The notes: a model not told the origin generated them from the sequence alone. 64,000 bases of DNA from Mesorhizobium sp. (GCF_024710845.1 NZ_JANJTZ010000034.1:36878-100877), one strand, 5' to 3'. Numbered from the stretch's first letter, positions 45,302-52,931 are shown. A program made the numbers and translations.

Positions 45302-48013
45302 ATGGTGGACTACCCTGACGACATCCCCTTCTTCGACGCCCCGAAAGGCGGCGCTCCGGCAAAGCCCGCCGGCGGCCTCGCCGCGCGCGCCATGGCTGCG
45401 CGGGGCAGTGGCGGCCAGCCCGACTATCTCGCCGGCCTGAACCCCGAGCAGCGGCTCGCGGTCGAGACCACCGAAGGCCCGGTGCTGGTTCTCGCCGGCG
45501 CCGGCACCGGCAAGACCCGCGTGCTCACCACCCGCATCGCCCACATCCTCAAGCTCGGGCTGGCCTATCCCTCGCAGATCCTCGCCGTCACCTTCACCAA
45601 CAAGGCCGCGCGCGAGATGAAATCGCGCATCGCGGTCCTCATCGGCGAAGGCTCGGCCGAAGGCATGCCCTGGCTCGGCACCTTCCACTCGATCGGCGTG
45701 AAAATCCTGCGCCGCCATGCCGAGCTCGCCGGCCTCAAATCCGGCTTCACCATCCTCGACACCGACGACGTCGTCCGCCTGCTCAAGCAGCTCATCCAGG
45801 CCGAAAACCTCGACGACAAGCGCTGGCCGGCGCGCCAGTTCGCGCAGATGATCGACGGCTGGAAGAACAAGGGGCTCGCGCCGAAGGACATTCCCGAGGG
45901 CGATGCGCGGGCCTTCGCCAATGGCAAGGGCCGCGAGCTCTACGCCGCCTACCAGGAGCGGCTCAGGACGCTCAACGCCTGCGACTTCGGCGACCTCCTC
46001 CTCCACCCCATCCGCATCTTCCGCGACCACCCGGACGTTCTCGCCGACTACCACCGGCGCTTCAGATACATCCTCGTCGACGAATACCAGGACACCAACA
46101 CAGCCCAGTACATGTGGCTCAGGCTGCTCGCGCAGCGGCCGAAAGACAGCCCCTCACCCATACCCTCTCCCCGCACGCGGGGAGAGGGAGGCGTCAACGC
46201 CGCCGCCCCAACCTCCGGCCTCGGCGAAGCAGCCACCGACCTCGGCGCCCCCCTCTCCCCGTCCTTACGGGGAGAGGGTACGGGTGAGGGGCAGCGCCAA
46301 CGCTCGGCCGTGAGCGAAAACAAAGTCAACATCTGCTGCGTCGGCGACGACGACCAGTCGATCTACGGCTGGCGCGGTGCGGAGGTCGACAACATCCTGC
46401 GCTTCGACAAGGATTTCCCGGGCGCCACCATCATCCGCCTCGAGCGCAACTACCGCTCCACGGCGCATATCCTGGGCGCCGCCTCCCACCTCATCGCCCA
46501 CAACGAGGGCCGCCTCGGCAAGACGCTGTTCACCGACCAGTCCGACCCGGACGACGCCAAGGTGCAGGTCCACGCCGCCTGGGATTCGGAGGAAGAGGCC
46601 CGCGCCGTCGGCGAGGAGATCGAGCAGGCGCAGCGGCGCGGCCACAACCTCAACGACATGGCCATCCTCGTCCGCGCCTCGTTCCAGATGCGCGAGTTCG
46701 AGGACCGCTTCGTCACGCTGGGCTTGAACTACCGCGTTATCGGCGGCCCGCGCTTCTACGAGCGCCAGGAGATCCGCGACGCGCTCGCCTATTTCCGCGT
46801 CGTGGCGCAGGGCGCCGACGACCTCGCCTTCGAGCGCATCGTCAACGTGCCGAAGCGGGGCCTCGGCGAGAGCGCCATCCGCCAGATCCACGACACCGCC
46901 CGCGCGCTGCGCGTCCCCATGCTGGAGGCCGCCGCGCGTCTCGCTGAATCCGACGAGATGAAGCCCAAACCGCGCGCGGCACTGCGCCAGATCTGCGCCA
47001 GTTTCGCCCGCTGGCAGGAGGCGCTGGAGACCACCGTCCACACCGAGCTCGCCGAGACGATCCTGGAAGAGAGCGGCTATATCGACATGTGGAAGGCCGA
47101 CAAGTCGGCCGAGGCGCCCGGCCGCCTGGAGAACCTGAAGGAACTCATCCGCTCGATGGAGGACTACGAGTCGCTGCGCTCCTTCCTCGAGCACGTCGCG
47201 CTGGTGATGGACGCCGAGCAGAACGCCGAATTAGACGCCGTCTCGATCATGACGCTGCATTCAGCCAAGGGCCTCGAATTCGAGACCGTCTTCCTGCCCG
47301 GTTGGGAGGAAGGCCTTTTTCCCCACCAGCGCGCGCTTGACGAAGGCGGCCGCACGGGCCTCGAGGAAGAGCGCCGCCTCGCCTATGTCGGCCTGACGCG
47401 GGCGAAGAAGCACCTCCACCTCTGGTTCGTCTCCAACCGCCGCATCCACGGCCTGTGGCAGTCCACCATCCCGTCGCGCTTCCTCGACGAACTGCCCGAA
47501 GCGCATGTCGAGGTGGCGGATGCGGGGAATTCCTACGGCGGCTACTCCGCCCCCTACGGCGGCTCCGGCGGCTTCGCCTCAGGCCGCGGCGGCGGCCGCC
47601 AGAACCCTTACGGCTCGTCCCGCTTCGACTCGGTCGGCAGCCAGGGCGGCGGGTCCGGCGCCTCCGGCTCCTACGCCACCCCCGGCTGGGCCCGGGCGCA
47701 AGCCAACCGCACCGAAGCCACCGACCGCAACTGGGGCTCCCGCTCCGGCCACGGCGTCGAGCGCATCGGCTACGGCGAACCCGACTCCGGCTTCGGCGCC
47801 GGCCGCGGCTCGGTCAAGGGCCGCATGATCGAGGGCGAGCTGGTGGCGAAGTCGGTGGCGACGGAACCGTCGAAGTTCCACGTTGGCGACCGGGTGTTCC
47901 ACCAGAAGTTCGGGAATGGGAATATTGCGTCCATCGACGGCAACAAGCTGACGATCGATTTCGACAAGGCGGGACAGAAACGGGTGCTGGACGGGTTTGT
48001 GAGTGAGGTGTGA
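45302..48013 (+). CDS. PcrA/UvrD-type DNA helicase, with in-frame repeat-derived insertion
   Basis: A 903-residue SF1A helicase. The Q-motif LNPEQRLAVETTEG, Walker A AGAGTGKT (65-72), VTFTNKAAREM (Ia), ILVDEYQDTN (II), GDDDQSIYGWRGA (III), LERNYRST (IV), SIMTLHSAKGLEFETVFLPG (V) and EERRLAYVGLTRAKKHL (VI) are present. The C-terminal Gly/Ser-rich linker ends in a Tudor-like domain (FHVGDRVFHQKFGNGNIASIDG) as in PcrA. Residues 284-330, between motifs II and III, come from a palindromic DNA element (46151-46290) that keeps the frame open. It acts in nucleotide excision repair and replication-fork clearance. Confidence 0.93.
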   Translation: MVDYPDDIPFFDAPKGGAPAKPAGGLAARAMAARGSGGQPDYLAGLNPEQRLAVETTEGPVLVLAGAGTGKTRVLTTRIAHILKLGLAYPSQILAVTFTNKAAREMKSRIAVLIGEGSAEGMPWLGTFHSIGVKILRRHAELAGLKSGFTILDTDDVVRLLKQLIQAENLDDKRWPARQFAQMIDGWKNKGLAPKDIPEGDARAFANGKGRELYAAYQERLRTLNACDFGDLLLHPIRIFRDHPDVLADYHRRFRYILVDEYQDTNTAQYMWLRLLAQRPKDSPSPIPSPRTRGEGGVNAAAPTSGLGEAATDLGAPLSPSLRGEGTGEGQRQRSAVSENKVNICCVGDDDQSIYGWRGAEVDNILRFDKDFPGATIIRLERNYRSTAHILGAASHLIAHNEGRLGKTLFTDQSDPDDAKVQVHAAWDSEEEARAVGEEIEQAQRRGHNLNDMAILVRASFQMREFEDRFVTLGLNYRVIGGPRFYERQEIRDALAYFRVVAQGADDLAFERIVNVPKRGLGESAIRQIHDTARALRVPMLEAAARLAESDEMKPKPRAALRQICASFARWQEALETTVHTELAETILEESGYIDMWKADKSAEAPGRLENLKELIRSMEDYESLRSFLEHVALVMDAEQNAELDAVSIMTLHSAKGLEFETVFLPGWEEGLFPHQRALDEGGRTGLEEERRLAYVGLTRAKKHLHLWFVSNRRIHGLWQSTIPSRFLDELPEAHVEVADAGNSYGGYSAPYGGSGGFASGRGGGRQNPYGSSRFDSVGSQGGGSGASGSYATPGWARAQANRTEATDRNWGSRSGHGVERIGYGEPDSGFGAGRGSVKGRMIEGELVAKSVATEPSKFHVGDRVFHQKFGNGNIASIDGNKLTIDFDKAGQKRVLDGFVSEV
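46151..46290 (+). repeat. 140-bp palindromic element inserted in the helicase gene
   Basis: The ends are inverted: CCCTCACCC-A-TACCCTCTCCCCG on the left and its complement CGGGGAGAGGGTA-C-GGGTGAGGG on the right. Inside, CTCTCCCCGC..GCGGGGAGAG and CTCTCCCCGT..ACGGGGAGAG make two further hairpins. It begins exactly on a codon boundary (codon 284) and translates to about 47 residues rich in P, S, G and R without a stop. Helicase homologues have only a short turn here, between motifs II and III. Confidence 0.8.
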
Positions 48014-48132
48014 GGGGAGCGCAGCCTCAGGACGACCTACGACCCGAAGGACGCGCAATACTCCGGCTGGTCGTAAGGACATTGCGAGACGGTAAATTGG
48101 CAGCCGCGGGTGCTTGAAATCGATGCTACAAT

Positions 48133-48153
48133 ATGTAAGAGTTACTCTTACAT
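48133..48153. promoter_or_regulatory. PadR operator, perfect 21-bp palindrome
   Basis: Two ten-base arms, ATGTAAGAGT and ACTCTTACAT, around a single T. The outer ATGT/ACAT ends match the known PadR-family half-sites. It lies 17 bp upstream of the PadR start at 48170, so autoregulation is likely. Confidence 0.75.
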
Positions 48154-48169
48154 CGCGCAGGAGAATACG

Positions 48170-48460
48170 ATGGACGTCCCACGGCTTTCACCAGTTGAAT
48201 ACAAAATCCTCGACTTGTTGAGAGGTAAAGAAATGTATGGTTTGGAAATGATTCATGCATCGCCGAACCTGAAGCGTGGAACAATCTATGTCACTCTCGA
48301 TCGAATGACGGACAAAGGTTTGGTCAAGTCGCGGGTCGAAGAGCGACCGACTGGGCGTTCGGGAATCGCGAGGCGCATCTACAGTATTACTGGTCATGGC
48401 CAGCGGATTTTCAACGCCGTCTTGGCCGCAGCCGCTGCTTATGCGGGGACACCCATATGA
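48170..48460 (+). CDS. PadR-family transcriptional regulator
   Basis: A 96-residue, compact PadR protein consisting of the winged-helix domain: LSPVEYKILDLLRGKEMYGLEMIHASPNLKRGTIYVTLDRMTDKGLVKSRVEE, followed by RRIYSITGHGQRIFNAVLAAAAAY. The C-terminal dimerisation helix is short. The ATG at 48170 has AGGAGA upstream; a longer frame is not supported. It overlaps the next gene by 4 bp (ATGA), giving a two-gene operon behind a perfect palindrome. Base composition is lower in GC than its neighbours, suggesting recent acquisition. The effector is unknown. Confidence 0.85.
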   Translation: MDVPRLSPVEYKILDLLRGKEMYGLEMIHASPNLKRGTIYVTLDRMTDKGLVKSRVEERPTGRSGIARRIYSITGHGQRIFNAVLAAAAAYAGTPI

Positions 48461-48984
48461 AGGGGTTATGGTCAATCGTTGTACAAGCCTTGCACGGCGT
48501 GATTCTCGTACAAGCACGGATAGTTGACAGATATGCTAGGCTCGGTCGCTGGCGGCTGCGCGCGATCTTTCTAATTCCCAGCGCCATTGCCTTGGGAGCC
48601 GTTTTTGCATTGTATCTCTTAGCTCCGATCAACTGGCGAATGCCCATTCTGCCAGCCACCCTTGGTTTGGTATTCGTAGCAGGCCTTCAGTACGGCGTTG
48701 CTTGGGAGATAATTGGCGAGGTGAGTAATCCTCTCGGTGCCATGCCCGGAGCGGCGATACAAAAATTTCTCCGATTCGCGATCCCAAAAAGAGCATTCGA
48801 CGGTGTTTTTGCTCAAACCTTCGCCGATTTCGAGATTGAGTACTTCGACGCACTGGATGGGGGGAGGACTTGGCTGGCTAGGTGGCGATGGCTCCAACTC
48901 TGGATCACCATTGGTATCACGGTGCTTCTTTGGATGTGGGCAGCGGTTGGGAAGCGTTTGTACGAGCTTTGGAAAGTAAGCTGA
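48457..48984 (+). CDS. PadR-coupled membrane protein, unrecognised
   Basis: A 175-residue protein with three clear hydrophobic segments (LRAIFLIPSAIALGAVFALYLLAP, ILPATLGLVFVAGLQYGVAW, WLQLWITIGITVLLWMWAAVG) and a hydrophilic middle of about 55 residues (FLRFAIPKRAFDGVFAQTFADFEIEYFDALDG). I do not recognise a family. The start overlaps the PadR stop, so the two are translationally coupled. Lower GC and codon use unlike the flanking genes (TTG, ATA, AGA) mark the pair as foreign to this region. Small PadR-linked membrane proteins are seen in other bacteria, but this one cannot be assigned. Confidence 0.6.
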   Translation: MKGLWSIVVQALHGVILVQARIVDRYARLGRWRLRAIFLIPSAIALGAVFALYLLAPINWRMPILPATLGLVFVAGLQYGVAWEIIGEVSNPLGAMPGAAIQKFLRFAIPKRAFDGVFAQTFADFEIEYFDALDGGRTWLARWRWLQLWITIGITVLLWMWAAVGKRLYELWKVS

Positions 48985-49002
48985 GCAAGCGGTCGCGCGC
49001 TA

Positions 49003-49208
49003 TCTCCCCCCTGGAGGGGGAGAATGGATTTTCACGGTCTTAGCTGGAGCAGCCCGCAGGGATGTGGAGGCTAAGTCGTAGAAAATCCAAGAGAGGGGGG
49101 CGACGCTGGAAAGATTGCGGTGCCAGACGCCCCCTCACTTGCAATTTCTAACACTTAGCCTTCGGCTAAGATGTTGAAATTGCTTTCTCTCCCTCAAGGG
49201 GAGAGATC
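49003..49208. repeat. Nested palindromic repeat, copy A
   Basis: An approximately 206-bp element. It starts with a TCTCCCCC/GGGGGAGA hairpin, continues with nested stems GGATTTTC (49026-49033)/GAAAATCC (49081-49088) around CTTAGC/GCTAAG, then GCAATTTC (49141-49148)/GAAATTGC (49176-49183) around CTTAGCC-TTC-GGCTAAG, and closes with CTCTCCC-TCAAG-GGGAGAG. The 3' end of the DUF559 gene, including its stop codon, lies in the final hairpin. Confidence 0.8.
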
Positions 49209-49562
49209 ACGCCGCCTTGGCAGCGCCTCCGCCAGGATGGTCGCGCAGACACCGTCGATGTTGCGCTCGACCTCGTCGTTCCAGAACCGCAGCGTCAGAT
49301 AGCCGGACGCGGCAAAGCCATCATCCCGCACCACGTCGCGCGTCGAGCCGGAGTGCTGCCCGCCGTCCGCCTCGACGATCAGCCGCGCCTCGAAACACAC
49401 GAAATCGACGATGACGCCGGCAATGGTTTGCTGCCGCTTGAACTTCAGCCCTTCGATCTGGCGGTTGCGCACCGCCTGCCACAGGATGTTCTCGGCCTTG
49501 GTCGGCTCGGCGCGCATCTGCCGCGCGAACTCCAGATGCCGCCTGGGAACCCGCTGCCCCAT
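49194..49562 (-). CDS. DUF559 endonuclease-like protein (VSR/restriction-endonuclease-like fold)
   Basis: A 122-residue protein of the DUF559 family. N-terminal RHLEFARQMRAEPTKAENILWQAVRNRQIEGLKFKRQQTIAGVIVDFVC leads to FEARLIVEADGGQHSGSTRDVVRD. Asp53, Glu64, Asp66 and His70 occupy the places of the metal-binding residues of VSR-type nucleases. The ATG at 49562 has AAGGAG upstream; an in-frame GTG is 5 codons earlier. The gene is framed exactly by two copies of a large palindromic repeat, and its last codons (DLSP and stop) are encoded by repeat copy A. The function of DUF559 is unproven. Confidence 0.82.
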   Translation of the reverse strand: MGQRVPRRHLEFARQMRAEPTKAENILWQAVRNRQIEGLKFKRQQTIAGVIVDFVCFEARLIVEADGGQHSGSTRDVVRDDGFAASGYLTLRFWNDEVERNIDGVCATILAEALPRRRDLSP

Positions 49563-49612
49563 CTCCCGCTCCTTCACAGTGGAAAATTAGCGAAGGCGGT
49601 CCAGTGCGTCTA

Positions 49613-49870
49613 TCTCCCCCCTGGAGGGGGAGAAAGCGAAATCAGCATCTTAGCGAAGCTAAGTGCTAGATTTCGCAAGAGAGGGGGGTGAGCGCCCGGT
49701 CCGCGAAGTCGGATTGGAAGGTCCAGTGGACCTTCCAAAGGACGCGAACGCCCGCAGCCATAGCGGAGGGCAGCCCGGCTGTGACGCTCCAACCCCCTCT
49801 CCTGCAATTTCTAACACTTAGCCTTCGGCTAAGCTGTTGAAATTGCTTTCTCTCCCTCAAGGGGAGAGAT
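49613..49870. repeat. Nested palindromic repeat, copy B, with an inserted module
   Basis: An approximately 258-bp relative of copy A. It has the same left hairpin TCTCCCCC/GGGGGAGA, stems GCGAAATC (49636-49643)/GATTTCGC (49669-49676) around CTTAGC-GAA-GCTAAG, and a right half (49804-49870) nearly identical to copy A. Between the halves it carries an 85-bp module at 49690-49774 that recurs at 50449-50534. The gap 49578-50001 contains this repeat and the arr ribosome site; I see nothing else in it. Confidence 0.8.
49690..49774. repeat. Inserted module, first copy
   Basis: An 85-bp module beginning GAGCGCCCGGTCCGCG and ending GCGGAGGGCAGC, inside repeat copy B. Its centre is a perfect 21-bp palindrome with arms GGAAGGTCCA / TGGACCTTCC and one central G. 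A second copy without the A/B framework is at 50449-50534. Confidence 0.78.
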
Positions 49871-50001
49871 TGCGCGCCTTCCCCACCACCTCCTCCCCCT
49901 TGACATATCCCCCACCCCGCCTACTTCCCGCTCCCCCATCGTCATACCAGCCGCCCGCCAGCCATCGGGCGGCTCGATTCATCCCCACGAACGGAGTACC
50001 G

Positions 50002-50418
50002 ATGTCAGCCACGCCCAGCATGTTTGCGCAGTCGTTCTTCCACGGGACCAAGGCCGATCTGGAGCCGGGAGGCCTGATCGTCGTCGGCCACGGGTCCAAC
50101 TTCGCCGAGGCCGGGCCGCTGTCCTGGGTGTATTTTTCGGCGACGCTGGACGCCGCGGTCTGGGGCGCCGAGCTCGCCGCCGGAGACCGGCCGGAGCGGA
50201 TCTACGTCGTGGAGCCGACCGGGCCGGTCGAGGACGATCCCAACCTGACGGACAAGAAGTTTCCCGGCAATCCGACCCTATCCTACCGCTCGCGCGACCC
50301 GCTGCGCATCGTCGCCGAGGTGACGAAATGGCAGGGCCACCCGCCGGAGCGACTTCGCGAGATGAAGGAAGGCCTCGCCCGCATGAAGGCCGAGGGCGGC
50401 GGCGAGATCATCAACTGA
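50002..50418 (+). CDS. arr: Rifampin ADP-ribosyltransferase
   Basis: A 138-residue enzyme that transfers ADP-ribose from NAD+ to a hydroxyl of rifamycins, giving resistance. Family segments are FFHGTKADLEPG, SWVYFSATLDAAVWGAELA, RIYVVEPTGPVEDDPNLTDKKFPGNP and SYRSRDPLRIVAEVTKWQGHPPE. It is full length for Arr. The ATG at 50002 has ACGGAG upstream; an upstream frame is unsupported. It sits between repeat copy B and the second inserted module, in the accessory stretch. Chromosomal arr homologues occur in many soil bacteria, so this need not be a mobile resistance gene. Confidence 0.93.
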   Translation: MSATPSMFAQSFFHGTKADLEPGGLIVVGHGSNFAEAGPLSWVYFSATLDAAVWGAELAAGDRPERIYVVEPTGPVEDDPNLTDKKFPGNPTLSYRSRDPLRIVAEVTKWQGHPPERLREMKEGLARMKAEGGGEIIN

Positions 50419-50448
50419 CGCGCGCGCCATCTCCGCCCGGGAGACCGT

Positions 50449-50534
50449 GAGCGCCCGGTCCGCCGGAGGCGGATTGGAAGGTCCAGTGGACGTTCCAAAG
50501 GGCGCGAACGCCCGCAGCCATGGCGGAGGGCAGC
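50449..50534. repeat. Inserted module, second copy
   Basis: An 86-bp copy of the module at 49690-49774, with the same ends and a central palindrome differing at one base (TGGACGTTCC in the right arm). It lies between arr and the TPR gene and is flanked by short G/C-rich hairpin-forming pieces (ATCTCCGCCCGGGAGA on the left, CGCCCTCTC on the right), remnants of the same repeat family. Confidence 0.75.
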
Positions 50535-50616
50535 GCCCGGCACCGCCCTCTCAGGAGCTTCGCCAGGCGGAACCCCCGTCTTGTCGCCGCATCCCGCCCC
50601 GGCGTATCCTCCCCGC

Positions 50617-51204
50617 ATGACCCTGCGGCACCTCCTCCTGACCGCCCTCCTCCTCGCCTCCGCCGCGACGCCTGCCCCCGCGCTCGAGTTGCCGCTCTGG
50701 GAGGAACTCACCAAGACCCAGAAGATGCTCGACGCCGACCGCACCTTCGTCGAGGCCATGCGCAAGATCCACAAGGGCGATCTCAAGGAAGGCGCCAGGT
50801 ATTCCGTGCTGCAGGGATGGGATGCGTTCGAGAAGGGCAACATGGACATCGCCATCCGACGCTTCAACCAGGCCTGGCTGCTCGACCCTCGGAACGCCGA
50901 GATCTACTGGGGCTTCGCGGTTGCAACCCATGTGCGCGGCGACGGGCTGGCGCAGACCGAACGCTGGTTCGCGCGGGCTGAGGAGCTGCTGTCCACCGAC
51001 CCGGAACTGTTCAACGACCACGCCGTGGCGCTGGAAGACAACGGCGAGCACGCGCGCGCCCGCACGAACTACGAAAAGGCGCTGGCGATCGATCCCGGCA
51101 ACGTGCTCGCGCATGCCGGCATGGCGCGGGTGCTGACGCAGCTCGGCGACACAGCCGGCGCGGACCGGCATGCCGCCGAAGCAAAGCGGCTGAAACCGGA
51201 GTAA
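50617..51204 (+). CDS. Exported tetratricopeptide-repeat protein
   Basis: A 195-residue protein. A signal peptide (LRHLLLTALLLASAATPAPA) precedes three to four TPR-like helical pairs, e.g. GWDAFEKGNMDIAIRRFNQAWLLDPRNAEIYWG, VALEDNGEHARARTNYEKALAIDPGNVLAHAGMARVL and QLGDTAGADRHAAEAKRLKPE. TPRs mediate protein contacts; the partner is unknown. The ATG at 50617 is preferred over one 36 bases upstream, which would put a Pro-rich stretch before the signal. It is followed by an SDR gene on the same strand. Confidence 0.8.
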   Translation: MTLRHLLLTALLLASAATPAPALELPLWEELTKTQKMLDADRTFVEAMRKIHKGDLKEGARYSVLQGWDAFEKGNMDIAIRRFNQAWLLDPRNAEIYWGFAVATHVRGDGLAQTERWFARAEELLSTDPELFNDHAVALEDNGEHARARTNYEKALAIDPGNVLAHAGMARVLTQLGDTAGADRHAAEAKRLKPE

Positions 51205-51266
51205 GGATGCACCGGCTCCATCGCCCGATGGGTGCGCCGCGACCACCTTCCAGAAGGAACCTCCCC

Positions 51267-52115
51267 ATGCCCAAGGCCTCCGACATCTTCGCCGCCAACC
51301 GCACCGCCGTCATCACCGGTGCCGCGAGCGGCATCGGCCTGGCCGCTGCCAAGGCGTTCGCCGCGCGCGGCATGAATGTCGTGCTGGCCGACCGCGCGAA
51401 TGTCGACGCGGCGGTGGAGGCCGTATCAGCGCTCGCCCCGCGCGGGGCCGCTGCCATCCGCGGCGCGACGGTCGATGTCGCCAGTCCCGCCGACCTCGCC
51501 GCCCTGTCCGACCTCGCCTACGACGCGTTCGGCGAGGTGGCCCTGCTGATGAACAATGCCGGCGTCGGCGCCAATCCCGGAAAACCCTGGGAAAACCTCG
51601 CGGCGTGGCGCGATCTGATCGACGTCAACTTCTGGGGCGTCGTCCACGGCGTCCAGGCGTTCGCACCGCGCATGATCGCCTCGTCAAGACCCGGCATGAT
51701 CGTCAACACCGGCTCGAAGCAGGGCATCACCACGCCGCCCGGCAATCTCGCCTACAATGTCTCGAAGTCGGCGCTGAAGAGCTACACCGAGGGCCTGCAG
51801 CATGCGCTGCGCGAAGAAGTGGGCGACCGCCTCAGCGCCCATCTCCTGATCCCCGGCTTCACCTTCACCGGCATCACGCAGGGCGCGACGACGAAGCCGC
51901 CCGGCGCCTGGACGGGCGAGCAGGTGGTCGACTTCATGCTGGAAAGCCTCGCGCGCGGCGATTTCTACATCCTGTGCCCCGACAACGACGTCACCCGCGC
52001 GATGGACGAGCGGCGCATGGCCTGGGCGATGGGCGACATCATCGAGAACCGCCCTGCCCTGTCGCGCTGGCATCCGCAGTTCAAGGAGGCGTTCGAGCGC
52101 TTCATGAAGGAATAG
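51267..52115 (+). CDS. Short-chain dehydrogenase/reductase
   Basis: A 282-residue classical SDR. The cofactor motif ITGAASGIGLAAAKAFAARG is at residue about 14, the NNAG motif is LLMNNAGVGANPG, and the catalytic Ser and YxxxK appear as NTGSKQGITTPPGNLAYNVSK. The aspartate after beta-2 (LADRANVD) favours NAD(H). The C-terminus is longer than average. The substrate is unknown. The ATG at 51267 has an AAGGAA ribosome site. It lies about 60 bp after the TPR gene. Confidence 0.9.
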   Translation: MPKASDIFAANRTAVITGAASGIGLAAAKAFAARGMNVVLADRANVDAAVEAVSALAPRGAAAIRGATVDVASPADLAALSDLAYDAFGEVALLMNNAGVGANPGKPWENLAAWRDLIDVNFWGVVHGVQAFAPRMIASSRPGMIVNTGSKQGITTPPGNLAYNVSKSALKSYTEGLQHALREEVGDRLSAHLLIPGFTFTGITQGATTKPPGAWTGEQVVDFMLESLARGDFYILCPDNDVTRAMDERRMAWAMGDIIENRPALSRWHPQFKEAFERFMKE

Positions 52116-52285
52116 CCGGCACACGGCCGAAGACTCCGGCGACCCCAGCCGGCCGCTGGTTGTCGCCAGCTGACAGGAATATTTTCCGTGAGTCTATCTA
52201 CCGTCTTTCCGGTCAAGCGGCTTTGAGGTTTGCGGGCTCGGCGTCTACGTCTCCCTGCATCCTCCTGGCCTTAAACCTCCGGCCG

Positions 52286-52399
52286 TCATCCCGGACGCCG
52301 AAGGCGATCCGGGATCCATTCCTCTCTCCGATTGATCGCTCTTGCGCCAGGATTCCGGCGGCCAATGGATCCTGGCTGACCTCCGGTCGCCGGGATGAC
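52286..52399. repeat. 114-bp palindromic element of a third type
   Basis: The ends GTCATCCCGG and CCGGGATGAC are exact inverted repeats. Inside, GGATCCATT and AATGGATCC form a second nested stem. It resembles the GTCATCCCGG palindromes scattered through many alphaproteobacterial genomes. It lies in the 365-bp gap 52116-52480; the rest of the gap shows no gene or motif I can name. Confidence 0.7.
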
Positions 52400-52480
52400 G
52401 ACGCTCAACTCTCCCGCGACGAAAAAATCTATCCACGCCCCCTCCGGCCTCCCGCATGCTCCGCTCGAAAGGAGCCGGCG

Positions 52481-52924
52481 ATGGGCAGGAAGGCGAAAGG
52501 AGGGACGGAGGTTTTGGACAGCATCGTTGCGACGCTGCTGGCGCTGGCCGTCCTTGCCGAGCAAACTGCCCTCAGCTCCTGGGCCGTCCGCTGGCGTGCC
52601 CTTTGGTATATCTGCCAGGCCGACCTGGTCGTACGGGAGTTCGTCGCCGGCTCGGAATGGAACACGGCGGGCCGGCTCTGGTCGCCGGTCTTGCCGGCGG
52701 TCCGCTACGGCACCGATCCGGCCGATGCGTTTGCCCTCGCCGCCTCGCTGCGCGCGCTCGCGTTCGTCGTCATGAACATGGCCGCGCAGCGACGTCTGTT
52801 GTTATCCGGGGAGGCACGGGACGAGTCTGCCCACGACGGCAACGCGCCTCATGGCCTTGAGGCGGTCATCCAAAGGCTTGGGACGGCGGCACTCCGAGCG
52901 GTCGAACTCCGCGACACGTCATAG
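52481..52924 (+). CDS. Hypothetical protein
   Basis: A 147-residue protein, mostly helical. VLDSIVATLLALAVLAEQTALSSWAVRWRALWYI is a hydrophobic, possibly membrane-associated segment, followed by ADLVVREFVAGSEW and ADAFALAASLRALAFVVMNMAAQRRLLL. I do not recognise a family. The ATG at 52481 has a strong AAAGGAG 7 bases upstream, which supports a real gene. It converges with the L,D-transpeptidase gene 7 bp away. The upstream gap contains a palindromic element that could influence expression. Confidence 0.55.
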   Translation: MGRKAKGGTEVLDSIVATLLALAVLAEQTALSSWAVRWRALWYICQADLVVREFVAGSEWNTAGRLWSPVLPAVRYGTDPADAFALAASLRALAFVVMNMAAQRRLLLSGEARDESAHDGNAPHGLEAVIQRLGTAALRAVELRDTS

Positions 52925-52931
52925 CGCGCGC

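Noticed and set aside
46151..50534. Repeats as a CRISPR array
   Set aside because: The units are palindromic, of unequal length and irregularly spaced, with no uniform spacers and no cas genes.
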